60,482 nucleotides of DNA from Peptococcaceae bacterium (lineage in GTDB: Bacteria > Bacillota > DSM-521 > Neomoorellales > Neomoorellaceae), in assembly GCA_003509545.1 (NCBI GenBank), contig DOLC01000060.1, positions 1 to 60,482 of the forward strand, in the 5' to 3' direction. The notes under the pieces are model-generated. The model was not told the DNA's origin. It searched no databases and saw only the letters and a list, made by a program, of their open reading frames with translations. Below are positions 24,345-32,537 of this stretch, in pieces. The translations under genes and the position numbers were made by a program. The stretch's first letter is position 1; the number at the start of each line of letters is the position of its first letter.

Positions 24345-25769
24345 ATGGATTGGGAAACTGGGCTAGAATGGGCGCAGATCCTTTACTTAGTCGGCGTTGG
24401 CTTCTATCTGCTTTTCTTCGGCTTGTTCGTGAGGTATTTTTTCTGGCGGTGGTATGCCAACAAACACTTCTGGAACAAGAGGCCTCAGCTCAGCGTGGCC
24501 AAGGTGGAAGCCCTGGCCCGGGAAAAGGGTTTGGAGGTACCCTTCATTTCCATCCTGGTCCCGGCCCGCAACGAGGCCGAAGTAATCGCCAACACCATCG
24601 AACATTTAGCTTCTCTGGAATATCCTAAAGACCGGTACGAAATTATCGTCATCACCGATGAAAAAGAACTCCTCGCCCGGCAGGAGGCCGGCACCGATGA
24701 ACCCACGACCCAGGACGTGGTGGAGGCTAAAATCAGGGAGTTCTCCGGACGCGCCCATGTGCCCCGCTTGAAGCACTGCACGGTGCCCTACGATTTCGAC
24801 GGGCGCTACCGCGGGTTTTGCGTAGGGCGATCCGTCCCTTCTACCAAAGGCCGGGCCCTCAACTACGGCCTGTCCGCAGTGGATGAGCGGACGGTAATCT
24901 GCGGTTTTTACGACGCAGAAAGCCACCCGGAAGAAAAAGTGCTCCTCTACATAGCGTGGTCTTACCTGCAGGATCCCCGGGAAAGGATCTGGCAGGGGCC
25001 GGTCTTCCAGGTGCGCAACTTCTTCCAGCTCGGGTTTATAACCAAGGTGGCGGCCCTCTACCAGGCTATCTCCCACAAGTGGTACATGCCTATTTTGATG
25101 AAGCGCCTCCCCTTCGTCGGGGGTACCAATCTCTTCGTAGGCCGCCGCCTCCTGGAGCGCATCGGAGGTTACGACCACCGGGCCCTGACCGAAGACCTGG
25201 AGCTGGGAGTGCGGGCTTACCTGGAAACCGGGGTCTGGGCCGAGTACTTCCCTTTCTACAGTACCGAGCAGACCCCTTCCACCTTCTACGCCTTTTACCG
25301 CCAGCGCCTGCGGTGGGGAAGCGGCCACCTGCAGGTCTGCGACAAGTTCCGCCTGGCCTACCACTATGACTGGGAGAGGCGGGGGCCCCTGTTGTACAAT
25401 CTCTTCTGGAAGGGCCAGGGAGAATGGACCCTTTACCAGAGCGCGGTCATGATTCCCCTGATCTTCTTGTATCTGGGAATCAACGGCTACCTCGATGCTT
25501 CGGTTCTTCCCTTTGCGGTCCGCAAAGGACTGCAGTGCATTGTTCTTGTCTATTACGCCTTTACCTTTTGCGTCTTTTTCCACTTCCGGCGGCTCATGGC
25601 GCCCGTGCCTTGGTACGAGCAAATCCTGGGAGCCCTGCAGCTTTTGGCCCTGCCCATTGCGAGCTTTTTCTTGCCGCTTCCCTACACTGCGGCGTCCGTC
25701 ATGAAACTGCTCAACCGTCAGCCCCAGGTGTGGGTAAAGACTCCCCGCACCAAGGAAGCGACTCATTAG
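24345..25769 (+). CDS. Membrane-bound family 2 glycosyltransferase
   Basis: A 474-residue processive-type GT2 enzyme. A membrane helix lies at 10-35, then the GT-A domain with FISILVPARNEAEVI, a DxD-like YDAES, TEDLELGVRAY (general base region) and the QRLRWGSGHL (Q/RxxRW) motif; three or four membrane helices follow from about 355. Such enzymes polymerise or add sugars at the inner membrane face, as in cellulose, hyaluronan or poly-GlcNAc synthesis. No partner polysaccharide genes are adjacent, so the product is unknown. Confidence 0.85.
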   Translation: MDWETGLEWAQILYLVGVGFYLLFFGLFVRYFFWRWYANKHFWNKRPQLSVAKVEALAREKGLEVPFISILVPARNEAEVIANTIEHLASLEYPKDRYEIIVITDEKELLARQEAGTDEPTTQDVVEAKIREFSGRAHVPRLKHCTVPYDFDGRYRGFCVGRSVPSTKGRALNYGLSAVDERTVICGFYDAESHPEEKVLLYIAWSYLQDPRERIWQGPVFQVRNFFQLGFITKVAALYQAISHKWYMPILMKRLPFVGGTNLFVGRRLLERIGGYDHRALTEDLELGVRAYLETGVWAEYFPFYSTEQTPSTFYAFYRQRLRWGSGHLQVCDKFRLAYHYDWERRGPLLYNLFWKGQGEWTLYQSAVMIPLIFLYLGINGYLDASVLPFAVRKGLQCIVLVYYAFTFCVFFHFRRLMAPVPWYEQILGALQLLALPIASFFLPLPYTAASVMKLLNRQPQVWVKTPRTKEATH

Positions 25770-25875
25770 GTCAGCATAGAACGAGCATAGAAGGGGTAGG
25801 AGTATGAAAACCCTGGCAGCCGTAAAAAATAGCTAATGCTTTTGGAAACTATATAACCGTGGGAGGTAGGAGAGG

Positions 25876-26064
25876 ATGAAAGTTTACGTGGACCAGGATC
25901 TCTGCATTGCCTGCGGAGCATGCATCGATCTCTGCCCGGCAGTTTTTGACTGGAATGATGAGGGTCTTTCCCATGTCATCGTCAATGAAGTGCCCGAAGA
26001 TGCCGAGGATTGCGCCCGGGAAGCCATCGAATCCTGCCCCAGCGAGGCCATCAAAGAGCTGTAA
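25876..26064 (+). CDS. Single-cluster [4Fe-4S] ferredoxin
   Basis: A 62-residue low-potential electron carrier. C10, C13 and C16 in CIACGACIDLC together with the distal Cys in ESCPSEAI ligate one [4Fe-4S] cluster; C20 and C46 are placed for the disulfide that replaces the second cluster in thermophilic clostridial and Thermotoga ferredoxins. Strong GGGAGGTAGGAGAGG before ATG 25876. Monocistronic, ending at a terminator. Confidence 0.93.
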   Translation: MKVYVDQDLCIACGACIDLCPAVFDWNDEGLSHVIVNEVPEDAEDCAREAIESCPSEAIKEL

Positions 26065-26079
26065 AGGCGAAGAAGAGAC

Positions 26080-26110
26080 GGAGAGGGGAGCCCGTTAAGC
26101 TCCCCTCTCC
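26080..26110. terminator. Terminator between the convergent ferredoxin and DUF3243 genes
   Basis: GGAGAGGGGAGC pairs with GCTCCCCTCTCC around a 7-base loop; 12-bp perfect stem. Confidence 0.8.
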
Positions 26111-26113
26111 CCT

Positions 26114-26389
26114 TCACATAAGCTTATTCTCCCGCCGCCCGTCGCTCACCATTTGCGTAATAACCTCGGCCAGAACACGCCTCTGGCCCTCATCAGCCGC
26201 ATCCCATAGCTCTTTGAGCACCCTTTGCTCCCGGTTAGCGGGGTCTACCTTATCGGCCAGAAAGTTCCCTATCCGGTAGGCGATGTTGCCCATAGTATCT
26301 TCGTTAATGCCCATCATACTTCCCACATTTATGGCTGCTGCCAGAGTATCCTTCCACTTCTGCCAGCCCATCTCCGCCACTTCGACCAT
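26114..26389 (-). CDS. DUF3243 family small protein
   Basis: A 91-residue soluble helical protein. The pattern WKDTLAAAINVGSMMG, IAYRIGNFLADKVDPANREQ and LKELWDAADEGQRRVLAE matches DUF3243 (YmfJ-type), a family found in spore-forming Firmicutes with no established function. The length is typical. Convergent with the ferredoxin gene. Confidence 0.8.
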   Translation of the reverse strand: MVEVAEMGWQKWKDTLAAAINVGSMMGINEDTMGNIAYRIGNFLADKVDPANREQRVLKELWDAADEGQRRVLAEVITQMVSDGRRENKLM

Positions 26390-26474
26390 GGAAGCACATT
26401 ACCCCCCTTCTGCGCAGGCTCTCTCTTACCATTATTCCCCGCCCTGAAGGGGGTTATGTGCCTCGAGTTCGACC

Positions 26475-27047
26475 CTAGAAGCCGATCCACTGGATTTTCC
26501 CTTGCTGGTCCTTCCGCGGTGGAGGAGCCGGTTCCTCGTCCGGGTAGCCGATGGGAGTGATGGCTACAATCTCCTTATCATCAGGGATTTCCAGAATGCG
26601 CCTGATTTCCTTTTCGTTGCGTAAAGGCCCGGTCATCCAGCAGGTGCCCAGCCCTTCGGCCGTGGCGGCCAACAGCAGGTAGGCAAAGGCCGCCGACACG
26701 CTTTCTAAGTTCATCTTCCTGACGGATGGGTCGCCGTAGGCCGGCGTCAAGGCCACAATGGCCACCGGCGCCCCGCCCAGGGTCTTGGCCCACCGGATGA
26801 AGTTCTCCTGGGCCGGTGAACGCTGGCCGGCCGGGGGAAAGCCGAATTCCGTTATCCGGCCGTAGCTGGCGGCAAGCTCGTCTTTTTTAGGACCTGTTAT
26901 TACCATGAACTCCCACGGCTGCCAGTTCAGGCCCGAAGGCGCCCACATGGCCTCTTCTAAGAGGCGGGCTATCGTTTCCCGGGGCACCATATCCGGTTTA
27001 TACTTCCGTATGCTACGGCGTCGGCGTATTGCTTCGTATAGCTCCAT
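26475..27047 (-). CDS. Nitroreductase-family FMN oxidoreductase
   Basis: A 190-residue FMN-dependent enzyme. IRRRRSIRKYKPD at the N-terminus binds the FMN phosphate, WAPSGLNWQPWEF is the central motif, and EGLGTCWMTGPL with AITPIGYPDEEP closes the fold. Relatives reduce nitro compounds, quinones or flavins, or act on pollutants; the substrate is not clear here. ATG 27047 follows GGGAGGG by seven bases. Confidence 0.85.
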   Translation of the reverse strand: MELYEAIRRRRSIRKYKPDMVPRETIARLLEEAMWAPSGLNWQPWEFMVITGPKKDELAASYGRITEFGFPPAGQRSPAQENFIRWAKTLGGAPVAIVALTPAYGDPSVRKMNLESVSAAFAYLLLAATAEGLGTCWMTGPLRNEKEIRRILEIPDDKEIVAITPIGYPDEEPAPPPRKDQQGKIQWIGF

Positions 27048-27134
27048 AAGCTGACCCTCCCGTCTTTTTAGCACCTATAAGTATTTTTCCCCTTCAGGGA
27101 ATAAAAGTCAAGGAAATCATTGGTTCACAATACG

Positions 27135-28301
27135 CTAATAGGTAATATGAAGGAGCCAGTAGCGGTGCTCCCGCTCCCAGCCCATATCCCAGGGAACATG
27201 GTAGCGGTCGGCCGTATGGCTGTTCACCACCACGTACCCCTGGGCGTTCCGCCCTACTACCACCGAAACGTGGACTATCTCCCCATCCTCTTCGTAGCCT
27301 ATCACGTCGCCGGGCTGCAGCAGGTCGACTGCTTCCCACACTTCTTCCAGGTCGCCGCGCCCGACGAGGGCGGCCAACCCGGCGCCGGTTAAGTGGTGGA
27401 CCAGGGCCTCGGCCTGGACCCAGGCTGCCGTTCCTTCTCCCCGGCTGTAGAACCAGTTCCAGTCCGTTGGGAGGCCCCCGGCCTTCTTATCCGTCAAAAC
27501 CTGGGAGACGAAGTTGGCGCAGTCGCCCCCTTCATAAGTAAAATCCTTGTAGGCCGGATTGTACCGCCCGTCGCCGGGACCCATCCGCACGCCGCTATAT
27601 CGCTCCGCGTAGCGCACGGCGGCCTCCCGGTTATACTGTCCCCGGCCCTCCGGAACGGCCGCGTCCCGCGGCTGCTGCGCCCCGGCATCCCCTGCGGGAC
27701 GGGGGACAATATCCGGATTCAGAGAGTCGTTCTCGAAGGGGTCCCAGTACCAATCCTTCTGGATCAGCCACCGGTTGTCCTTTTCCACCAGCTCCACCCA
27801 GTGAATGGTCCGCAGGCCCATCTCGCTGACGGCAGCCTTGCCGGCGCCCCGTGGACGGTATTGAAGAATCAAGTGCTGGGCCACCGAGGCCCAGGCATGC
27901 CCCTCGCCTTGAAACCCGGCGTCTACTATATTGAGGTGCAGCAGCTTCCCTACCACTTCCAGATCGCGCTTGGCCAGCCAATCCCGGATATACCGGCTGC
28001 GCCCGATCTCGTGGTCTAGGGCCCAGCGCCCGGTAGTCTCAGAAGTATCGTAGAATTTCTCCAGGCCGCCGGTGTCTCCCGTCACCAGGGCCTCCACCCG
28101 GTACTTGAAGATCTCCTCCAGCTCGCGGCGCACGGCAGTAAGGTCCCTAAAGTTTTTCCCGCCTTCCGGCTGCTCGGCAGCCGCACTTAAAATGCCGCCC
28201 GCGCGGGACTTGCCGCCCGCCCAAAACAAAAGGGCCAACAAGAACAGGAACACGCCGCCGCCCACCAGGGCAGCCCGAACTGCCCGGAACCGGAAAACCA
28301 A
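27135..28301 (-). CDS. Exported protein with a C-terminal putative amidase (CHAP-like) domain
   Basis: About 388 residues. A membrane anchor lies at about 10-32 (VGGGVFLFLLALLFWAG), followed by a mixed region resembling calcium-channel-type or NTF2-like helical sequence, and a C-terminal amidase_6 domain with YNREAAVRYAERY, the catalytic-type GGDCANFVSQVL (Cys) and GDVIGYEEDGEIVHVSVVVG (His). It probably acts on the cell wall outside the membrane. TTG 28301 follows AGGGG; an in-frame TTG at 28376 lies inside the promoter. Repeat element B lies directly upstream of the promoter. Confidence 0.75.
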   Translation of the reverse strand: MVFRFRAVRAALVGGGVFLFLLALLFWAGGKSRAGGILSAAAEQPEGGKNFRDLTAVRRELEEIFKYRVEALVTGDTGGLEKFYDTSETTGRWALDHEIGRSRYIRDWLAKRDLEVVGKLLHLNIVDAGFQGEGHAWASVAQHLILQYRPRGAGKAAVSEMGLRTIHWVELVEKDNRWLIQKDWYWDPFENDSLNPDIVPRPAGDAGAQQPRDAAVPEGRGQYNREAAVRYAERYSGVRMGPGDGRYNPAYKDFTYEGGDCANFVSQVLTDKKAGGLPTDWNWFYSRGEGTAAWVQAEALVHHLTGAGLAALVGRGDLEEVWEAVDLLQPGDVIGYEEDGEIVHVSVVVGRNAQGYVVVNSHTADRYHVPWDMGWEREHRYWLLHITY

Positions 28302-28363
28302 TACCGCCGCCCCTCCCGCCTTTAAAGGACTCCTGCCTTCATATATATTTGGCGGGAGGCAGA

Positions 28364-28392
28364 AATATTTGCGCAACTTATTACCCTGTCAA
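28364..28392 (-). promoter_or_regulatory. Promoter of the amidase-like gene
   Basis: Minus strand TTGACA (28392-28387), 17 bp, then AATATT (28369-28364), a weak -10. The duplication of repeat element B ends 3 bp upstream of the -35. Confidence 0.55.
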
Positions 28393-28404
28393 CCGCTATC
28401 TGAT

Positions 28405-28674
28405 CTGACGTATCCCCAGTTTTGATTCCGGCCTGCTTGGCTTTCGCTCGCAAAGGCCTCCCTCGCGGGCAGGACTTTTGCTTGGCTTAAAGGCTTAAGG
28501 CAGGCTTCCCGGCAGAATTTAAGCTTCCTGCCTCAGTTGCCGGCCTCTGGCCTCTCAAAAGCCTCGGGCCTGCCTCCGTCCTTCGCCAAGCTTAAGTTTG
28601 GCTGGCCGCGAAGGCTTGTTCGCTCACTTCCAAGCCCAAGCAGGCCTGCTCTGCAAAAACTGGGGATAACTCAG
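28405..28674. repeat. MITE-like element, copy B (270 bp)
   Basis: Ends CTGACGTATCCCCAGTTTT and, inverted, CTGAGTTATCCCCAGTTTT, with a perfect 9-bp duplication CTATCTGAT (28396-28404 and 28675-28683). The inner arms (GCCTGCTTGGC and its inverse) continue the palindrome. No open frame. Confidence 0.9.
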
Positions 28675-28710
28675 CTATCTGATACATTAGCAGGCATTTG
28701 CACACCATGT

Positions 28711-29040
28711 TTACGTTAGGTAGTCACGTATGGTGTTGATGTCTTTCAGGTATGTCTCCATAAGGTCCAGGTACTCCTAGATTAAAGATTCTCCTCGGCC
28801 GAGGACAGTGGCCATTAGCTTGGGATTTAAGCCGTATAGGTGTAGTATCAGTACGGAGTCAAACGCCTTGAGGTAGGCGTCCACTGACCGGGGACTGTGA
28901 TAAGTATGCCGGGCAATTTCCAGAACAGAGAGAGCCTGCAAATTGTAACGCCACTTACAGTTACTGTCAATACTCATCAGCAACTCTTTGTTGCAATGTT
29001 TCTTTTGCAACTTTATGTGGTAAAATGAAATTGATACCAC
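28711..29040 (-). pseudogene. DUF1670-type accessory protein, C-terminal remnant
   Basis: The frame holds LSVLEIARHTYHSPRSVDAY and a helical LMATVLGRGESLI, then an in-frame TAG at 28777, after which the reading continues as EYLDLMETYLKDINTIRDYL to a TAA at 28711. This is the end of the DUF1670 family (HTH-containing proteins of mobile DNA), broken by one stop codon and lacking its N-terminal part. Confidence 0.65.
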
Positions 29041-29233
29041 AACGAGTGTTGATTATCTTCTTGGCCGCGCCGACGACCCCAGGCCAGCGCAAAATAATAG
29101 AGCAGCCCCCTCCTGGTGGTACCGCGACACCCCACCGACTGATGTGGAGCTGGAGGAATTTCTGCACAAAGCTAACATATATTTTGACGGCGCCCCTTTA
29201 AACGAGGAAGATAAAGAGGATATTATTACCTAA
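29024..29233 (+). pseudogene. Open fragment without a start codon, unknown
   Basis: A 69-codon open frame bounded by stops, with no ATG, GTG or TTG in a usable place. It reads VDYLLGRADDPRP near its start and WWYRDTPPTDVELEEFLHKA later, which looks like real protein sequence. Probably the end of a degraded accessory gene; I do not recognise it. Confidence 0.35.
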
Positions 29234-29294
29234 CTTGAAGGCAAAATGGGAACGGGAGAAGAAAAAACGTGAAAAGGAAAAGAGGTGATTTTTA

Positions 29295-29672
29295 ATGAGC
29301 CTACCGAAAGAAGAACTTCACCGCCTAGTTGACAGGCTTCCGGAGGAAAATGTAGCAAGGGCCAAAAGGTACCTTGAAAGGTTGGTAAAGAGCGTACAGC
29401 CAGAAAGCGCAGCTATGCCTAGGCCACATAATAAGCCTTTCTATATCGATCCAGACTGCCCTAAATGCGGCACTCCTCTTGTGCTTGCAGACTTCTTAGA
29501 CGATCCCAACGCGGCATGTGAAAACGTCTGGTATGACGAATTCATTTGCCCGGTATGTCGCGACTACATCTACTTGGATTGGCCGGAAAGCGAAAGAGCA
29601 ATATTAAATGAGGAACAATATCAGGAAGGCGGCATTGGCTGGGATGAACTCAAGCGAGAACTCGACCTTTAA
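29295..29672 (+). CDS. Antitoxin-like protein with an inserted zinc ribbon
   Basis: A 125-residue protein. The N-terminal helix LPKEELHRLVDRLPEENVAR resembles DUF2281-like antitoxins, and the end GIGWDELKRELDL is the usual tail of RelB/Phd-type antitoxins. Between them lies CPKCGTPLVL and CPVCRDYIYL, a four-Cys zinc ribbon not normally part of such antitoxins. It overlaps the RelE-type toxin gene by 29 bases, typical of toxin-antitoxin operons. A well-placed AAGAGGTGA precedes the ATG. Function inferred from context. Confidence 0.7.
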   Translation: MSLPKEELHRLVDRLPEENVARAKRYLERLVKSVQPESAAMPRPHNKPFYIDPDCPKCGTPLVLADFLDDPNAACENVWYDEFICPVCRDYIYLDWPESERAILNEEQYQEGGIGWDELKRELDL

Positions 29673-29925
29673 AGTTCAGCTATTAGCCCAGCCTCGTAGC
29701 TATCTTAAACGCCTTGATAGGTCCACCCAAAAACGCATTGCCACTGCAATTGAAGCAATATCCGCGAACCCCTTAAGCGGGCCCAACATTAAGCCATTAC
29801 AGGGTTTTCGTCAGAAGTACAGATACCGCGTTGGAGACATACGGATTATTTATAGCGTAAAAATTCAGGAACGATTAATAATCGTCGAGGTCATAGGGCC
29901 ACGCGGAGATGTTTACAAGAAATAG
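29644..29925 (+). CDS. RelE/ParE-type toxin
   Basis: A 93-residue protein with the RelE fold: FKVQLLAQPRSYLKRLDRST, the helix pair to IEAISANPL, then the catalytic beta sheet YRYRVGDIRIIYSV and IIVEVIGPRGDVYKK. The basic residues in YRYRVGDIRI match mRNA interferases of the RelE type. The ATG at 29644 overlaps the antitoxin gene; an in-frame ATG at 29608 gives an atypical extension. A terminator follows at 29944. Confidence 0.85.
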   Translation: MNSSENSTFKVQLLAQPRSYLKRLDRSTQKRIATAIEAISANPLSGPNIKPLQGFRQKYRYRVGDIRIIYSVKIQERLIIVEVIGPRGDVYKK

Positions 29926-29943
29926 TTCTCCAACTTCAAGGAG

Positions 29944-29975
29944 CCTGCTACTCTAAATAGTTGTAGCAGGTTTTT
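29944..29975 (+). terminator. Terminator of the RelE-type operon
   Basis: CCTGCTAC / GTAGCAGG with an 11-base loop followed by TTTTT. Confidence 0.92.
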
Positions 29976-30022
29976 GCTTAATTTAGGGGACAACCAGAAT
30001 TCTCTTAGCGGAAGATGGGATG

Positions 30023-30058
30023 TAAAAAAATAACCCTCTACCCGGACCGGGCAGAGGT
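30023..30058 (-). terminator. Terminator of tRNA-Leu(GAG)
   Basis: Minus strand CCTCTGCCCGG pairs with CCGGGTAGAGG, followed by TTATTTTTTT. Confidence 0.88.
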
Positions 30059-30094
30059 GGAATTCCAGCTTGCGCTGGATGGTAAGCATAGCGT

Positions 30095-30179
30095 TGGTGT
30101 CGGAGGCGGGACTTGAACCCGCACGGGATTACCCATACGCCCCTCAAACGTACGCGTCTGCCAGTTCCGCCACTCCGAC
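30095..30179 (-). tRNA. tRNA-Leu(GAG)
   Basis: GTCGGAG/CTCCGAC acceptor, class II variable arm, anticodon loop UUGAGGG, encoded CCA at 30095-30097. Confidence 0.95.
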
Positions 30180-30200
30180 CCGTTCTTGACTTCTGGTTAC

Positions 30201-30229
30201 ATTATACGCAAAGGGGCCGGCGGTGTCAA
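30201..30229 (-). promoter_or_regulatory. Promoter of tRNA-Leu(GAG)
   Basis: Minus strand TTGACA (30229-30224), a 17-bp spacer and TATAAT (30206-30201): perfect consensus. The -35 overlaps the stop region of the upstream gene. Confidence 0.93.
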
Positions 30230-31266
30230 GGATAAAGACGCTGCAGCTTGGGATTAGGAATAAGGCCGGGCAGGCGGCCCCGCTTGGCCACCGGGCGGCC
30301 CGCCACTTCCTTCAGATCCATGGTCATGTCAATGGGCGGGGCGCCCGAGATATAGCTTCCCACCCCGAAGGCATCGGCGCCGGCCTCGGCCAGGATGCGC
30401 ACCCTTTCCGGCGTCAGCCCCCCGGACACCAAAATCCGCACATGGCGGAAACCGGCCTGGTCCAGCCTCGCCCGGACTTCCCTCACCAGCTCTGGAGTTA
30501 CGCCCCCGCGTTCGCTGGGGGTATCCAGCCGCACCCCGTCCAGAGCCTCCCCCAGGGCCTCCGCCACCCGCAGAGCCTCTTCCGCCTCGTCTTTGAAGGT
30601 GTCCACCAGGATGGTCCTCTTGGCTTCCGGCGGCATCAGCCGGTGATAGGCCCGAGCCCCCTCCACCGTGTCCCCGATGATAAGGAAGAGGGCGTGGGGC
30701 ACCGTCCCCTGGGGATCAATCCCGGCCATCTTGGCCGCCAGGATGCAGCTCGCGCCGGCGGCGCCGCCTATGAGGGCCGCCCTCTCCATAACCGGCGCCA
30801 CCGCCGGATGAACATGCCTCGCTCCAAAGCAGATAAAGGGCTTATTCCCCGCCGCTTCCTTAATTTCCCGGGCGGCCGTGGCCCAGCCGCTGGAGCTGGC
30901 CAGAATCCCCAGGATGGTAGTTTCAAACAGCCCGAACTCACCGTAAGGGCCGTGGATGCGCATAACCACTTCCTTAGCCTCAAAAGGGGTTCCTTCCGGT
31001 AGGGCCCAGATTTCGACCTTCTTTCCCCTTAAAAGATTGAGCACTTCCGGAATACCGGCCATAATACCCGGGCGGCGGGGAAAAATCTCGGCCGTCACCT
31101 CGGTATGTAAGAGCCCCAAATCCTTAAGAATTTCATAAGTGCGCACAAAGTAAATGTCCGTAGTGGCCCCCCTTTGGATCTCGTCATGCTGGGCTGAAAA
31201 AAAGCCCCTGTCGGCCGCTACGGACAATTGGCGAACCTGTTCTAATGATGTCAATTCCCGGGCCAA
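30226..31266 (-). CDS. pncB: Nicotinate phosphoribosyltransferase-family protein
   Basis: A 346-residue type II phosphoribosyltransferase, archaeal-like short form. Seen: EIQRGATTDIYFVRTYEIL, GASSxG-like ASSSGWATAAREI, FGARHVHPAVAPV, ILVDTFKDEAEEAL, GVRLDTPSERG and ILVSGGLTPERV. It would make nicotinate mononucleotide from nicotinic acid and PRPP in NAD salvage. The start is probably TTG 31266 with a distant GGAG. Last gene of the polA-to-pncB run. Confidence 0.85.
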   Translation of the reverse strand: MARELTSLEQVRQLSVAADRGFFSAQHDEIQRGATTDIYFVRTYEILKDLGLLHTEVTAEIFPRRPGIMAGIPEVLNLLRGKKVEIWALPEGTPFEAKEVVMRIHGPYGEFGLFETTILGILASSSGWATAAREIKEAAGNKPFICFGARHVHPAVAPVMERAALIGGAAGASCILAAKMAGIDPQGTVPHALFLIIGDTVEGARAYHRLMPPEAKRTILVDTFKDEAEEALRVAEALGEALDGVRLDTPSERGGVTPELVREVRARLDQAGFRHVRILVSGGLTPERVRILAEAGADAFGVGSYISGAPPIDMTMDLKEVAGRPVAKRGRLPGLIPNPKLQRLYP

Positions 31267-31348
31267 AGCGTATCACACTCCCTTCTTTACTTAATTCTAC
31301 CTCCGGCGCCAAATACCTCTCGGTTTCCCCTCTCCCCTTCTCGGGATC

Positions 31349-31906
31349 TTACCGCCCCATCTCCCGATAAAGGAAGCGGTACACCCGGTAATCGCGCAGC
31401 ACCTGGCGGACGAACTCCCGCGTCTCCGGAAAGGGGATTTTGTCCAGGGCTTCGGTGCTGCCGTCCCACAGCCCCCGGCCCAGCCAGGCCTCCACGTTGT
31501 GCCTGCCGCCGTTGTAAGCGGCGAGGGCCGCCGGCAGGCTGCCCCGGAATTCCCCTATCAAGTGGGCCAGATACCAGGTCCCCAGCCGCAGGTTATAATC
31601 GGGCTCAAAGAGCCGCTCCGGGTCGAATTCCTCCCGAAGGCGTCCCGCCACCCAGCGGCCTGTCTCCGGCATAATCTGCATCAGCCCCCGAGCGCCGGTA
31701 ACGGATTCGGCCAGGGGATAAAACTTGCTCTCCGTCCGCACCAGGGCCAAGACCAGCAGCGGGTCGAGGCCGTTTTGTCCGGCATAATGCAGGATACTCT
31801 CGCGGTAGGGAAAGGGATACGCCAGGCGGGCCGCGGGTTTGGCGAGAAGGACGGCCACCGCCGTTAGCAACAGGAGAAAAATCCAACCGCGCGCCCTAAC
31901 CCTCAC
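31349..31906 (-). CDS. Lytic transglycosylase (Slt type)
   Basis: A 185-residue secreted or anchored muramidase. A signal/anchor segment (WIFLLLLTAVAVLLA) is followed by the goose-lysozyme-like SLT domain: ALVRTESKFYPLAESVTGARG contains the catalytic Glu, with GLMQIMPETGRW, NLRLGTWYL and ALAAYNGG. It cleaves peptidoglycan to 1,6-anhydromuramic products. It overlaps coaE by 11 bases. Confidence 0.92.
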   Translation of the reverse strand: MRVRARGWIFLLLLTAVAVLLAKPAARLAYPFPYRESILHYAGQNGLDPLLVLALVRTESKFYPLAESVTGARGLMQIMPETGRWVAGRLREEFDPERLFEPDYNLRLGTWYLAHLIGEFRGSLPAALAAYNGGRHNVEAWLGRGLWDGSTEALDKIPFPETREFVRQVLRDYRVYRFLYREMGR

Positions 31907-32510
31907 CCGTATTCCGCTCCCGTAGCTTCCGCCATAGGGCTTCTACCTCCTGCGCCGTCGCAGCCAAATCCTTGTCCGTATCTATAACCCGGGACGCAAG
32001 TTTAAGCCTCTTTTCATCCGGCCACTGGGCCTCTATGCGCCGCCGGGCCTCCTCCAGGGAAAGGTTGTCCCGCTCCATAAGTCTTTTTAACCGCACCTCT
32101 TCCGGTGCGGTCACCACCCAGACCTCATCCACCGTCCGCTCCATTCCCGCCTCCAGCAAGAGGGCTGCCTCCACCACTACCACCCCTTCCGGGTCTTCTT
32201 TATGCAGGGCTTTCAGCCGCCGTACGATCTCCTCCTTAATACGGAGGTGAGTAATGGCGTTTAACTTCTCCCGGGCCTCCGGGTCCCGGAAAACGAGGCT
32301 CCCCAGGGCCCGGCGGTCCACGGTGCCGTCGGCCCGCAAATATTCTTCCCCAAAGGCGGCCTTGATATCTTCCCAAGCGGGCCTGCCGGGTTCTACTATT
32401 TCCCGGGCGATCATGTCCGCATCTATCACCTTGGCCCCTAAAGAGGCCAGGATGCCGGCCACCGTGCTCTTACCCGAGGCAATGCCTCCCGTTAAACCTA
32501 TTACCTTCAC
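31896..32510 (-). CDS. coaE: Dephospho-CoA kinase
   Basis: A 204-residue P-loop kinase for the last step of CoA synthesis. GLTGGIASGKSTVAGIL is the Walker A, DADMIAREIVEPG the substrate loop, and VVEAALLLEAG and LMERDNLSLEEARRRI complete the signature. The typical gene position next to mutM and polA in Firmicutes is kept. Confidence 0.95.
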   Translation of the reverse strand: MKVIGLTGGIASGKSTVAGILASLGAKVIDADMIAREIVEPGRPAWEDIKAAFGEEYLRADGTVDRRALGSLVFRDPEAREKLNAITHLRIKEEIVRRLKALHKEDPEGVVVVEAALLLEAGMERTVDEVWVVTAPEEVRLKRLMERDNLSLEEARRRIEAQWPDEKRLKLASRVIDTDKDLAATAQEVEALWRKLRERNTGEG

Positions 32511-32537
32511 GCCGCCGCACCTTCCGCACAGGTATAA

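Noticed and set aside
24606..25766. Minus-strand open frame of 386 codons opposite the glycosyltransferase gene
   Set aside because: The plus frame has all GT2 motifs; the antisense frame is an effect of high GC content.
25804..25836. Ten-codon frame before the ferredoxin gene (MKTLAAVKNS)
   Set aside because: Too short to support; the upstream site is weak and nothing suggests a leader peptide.
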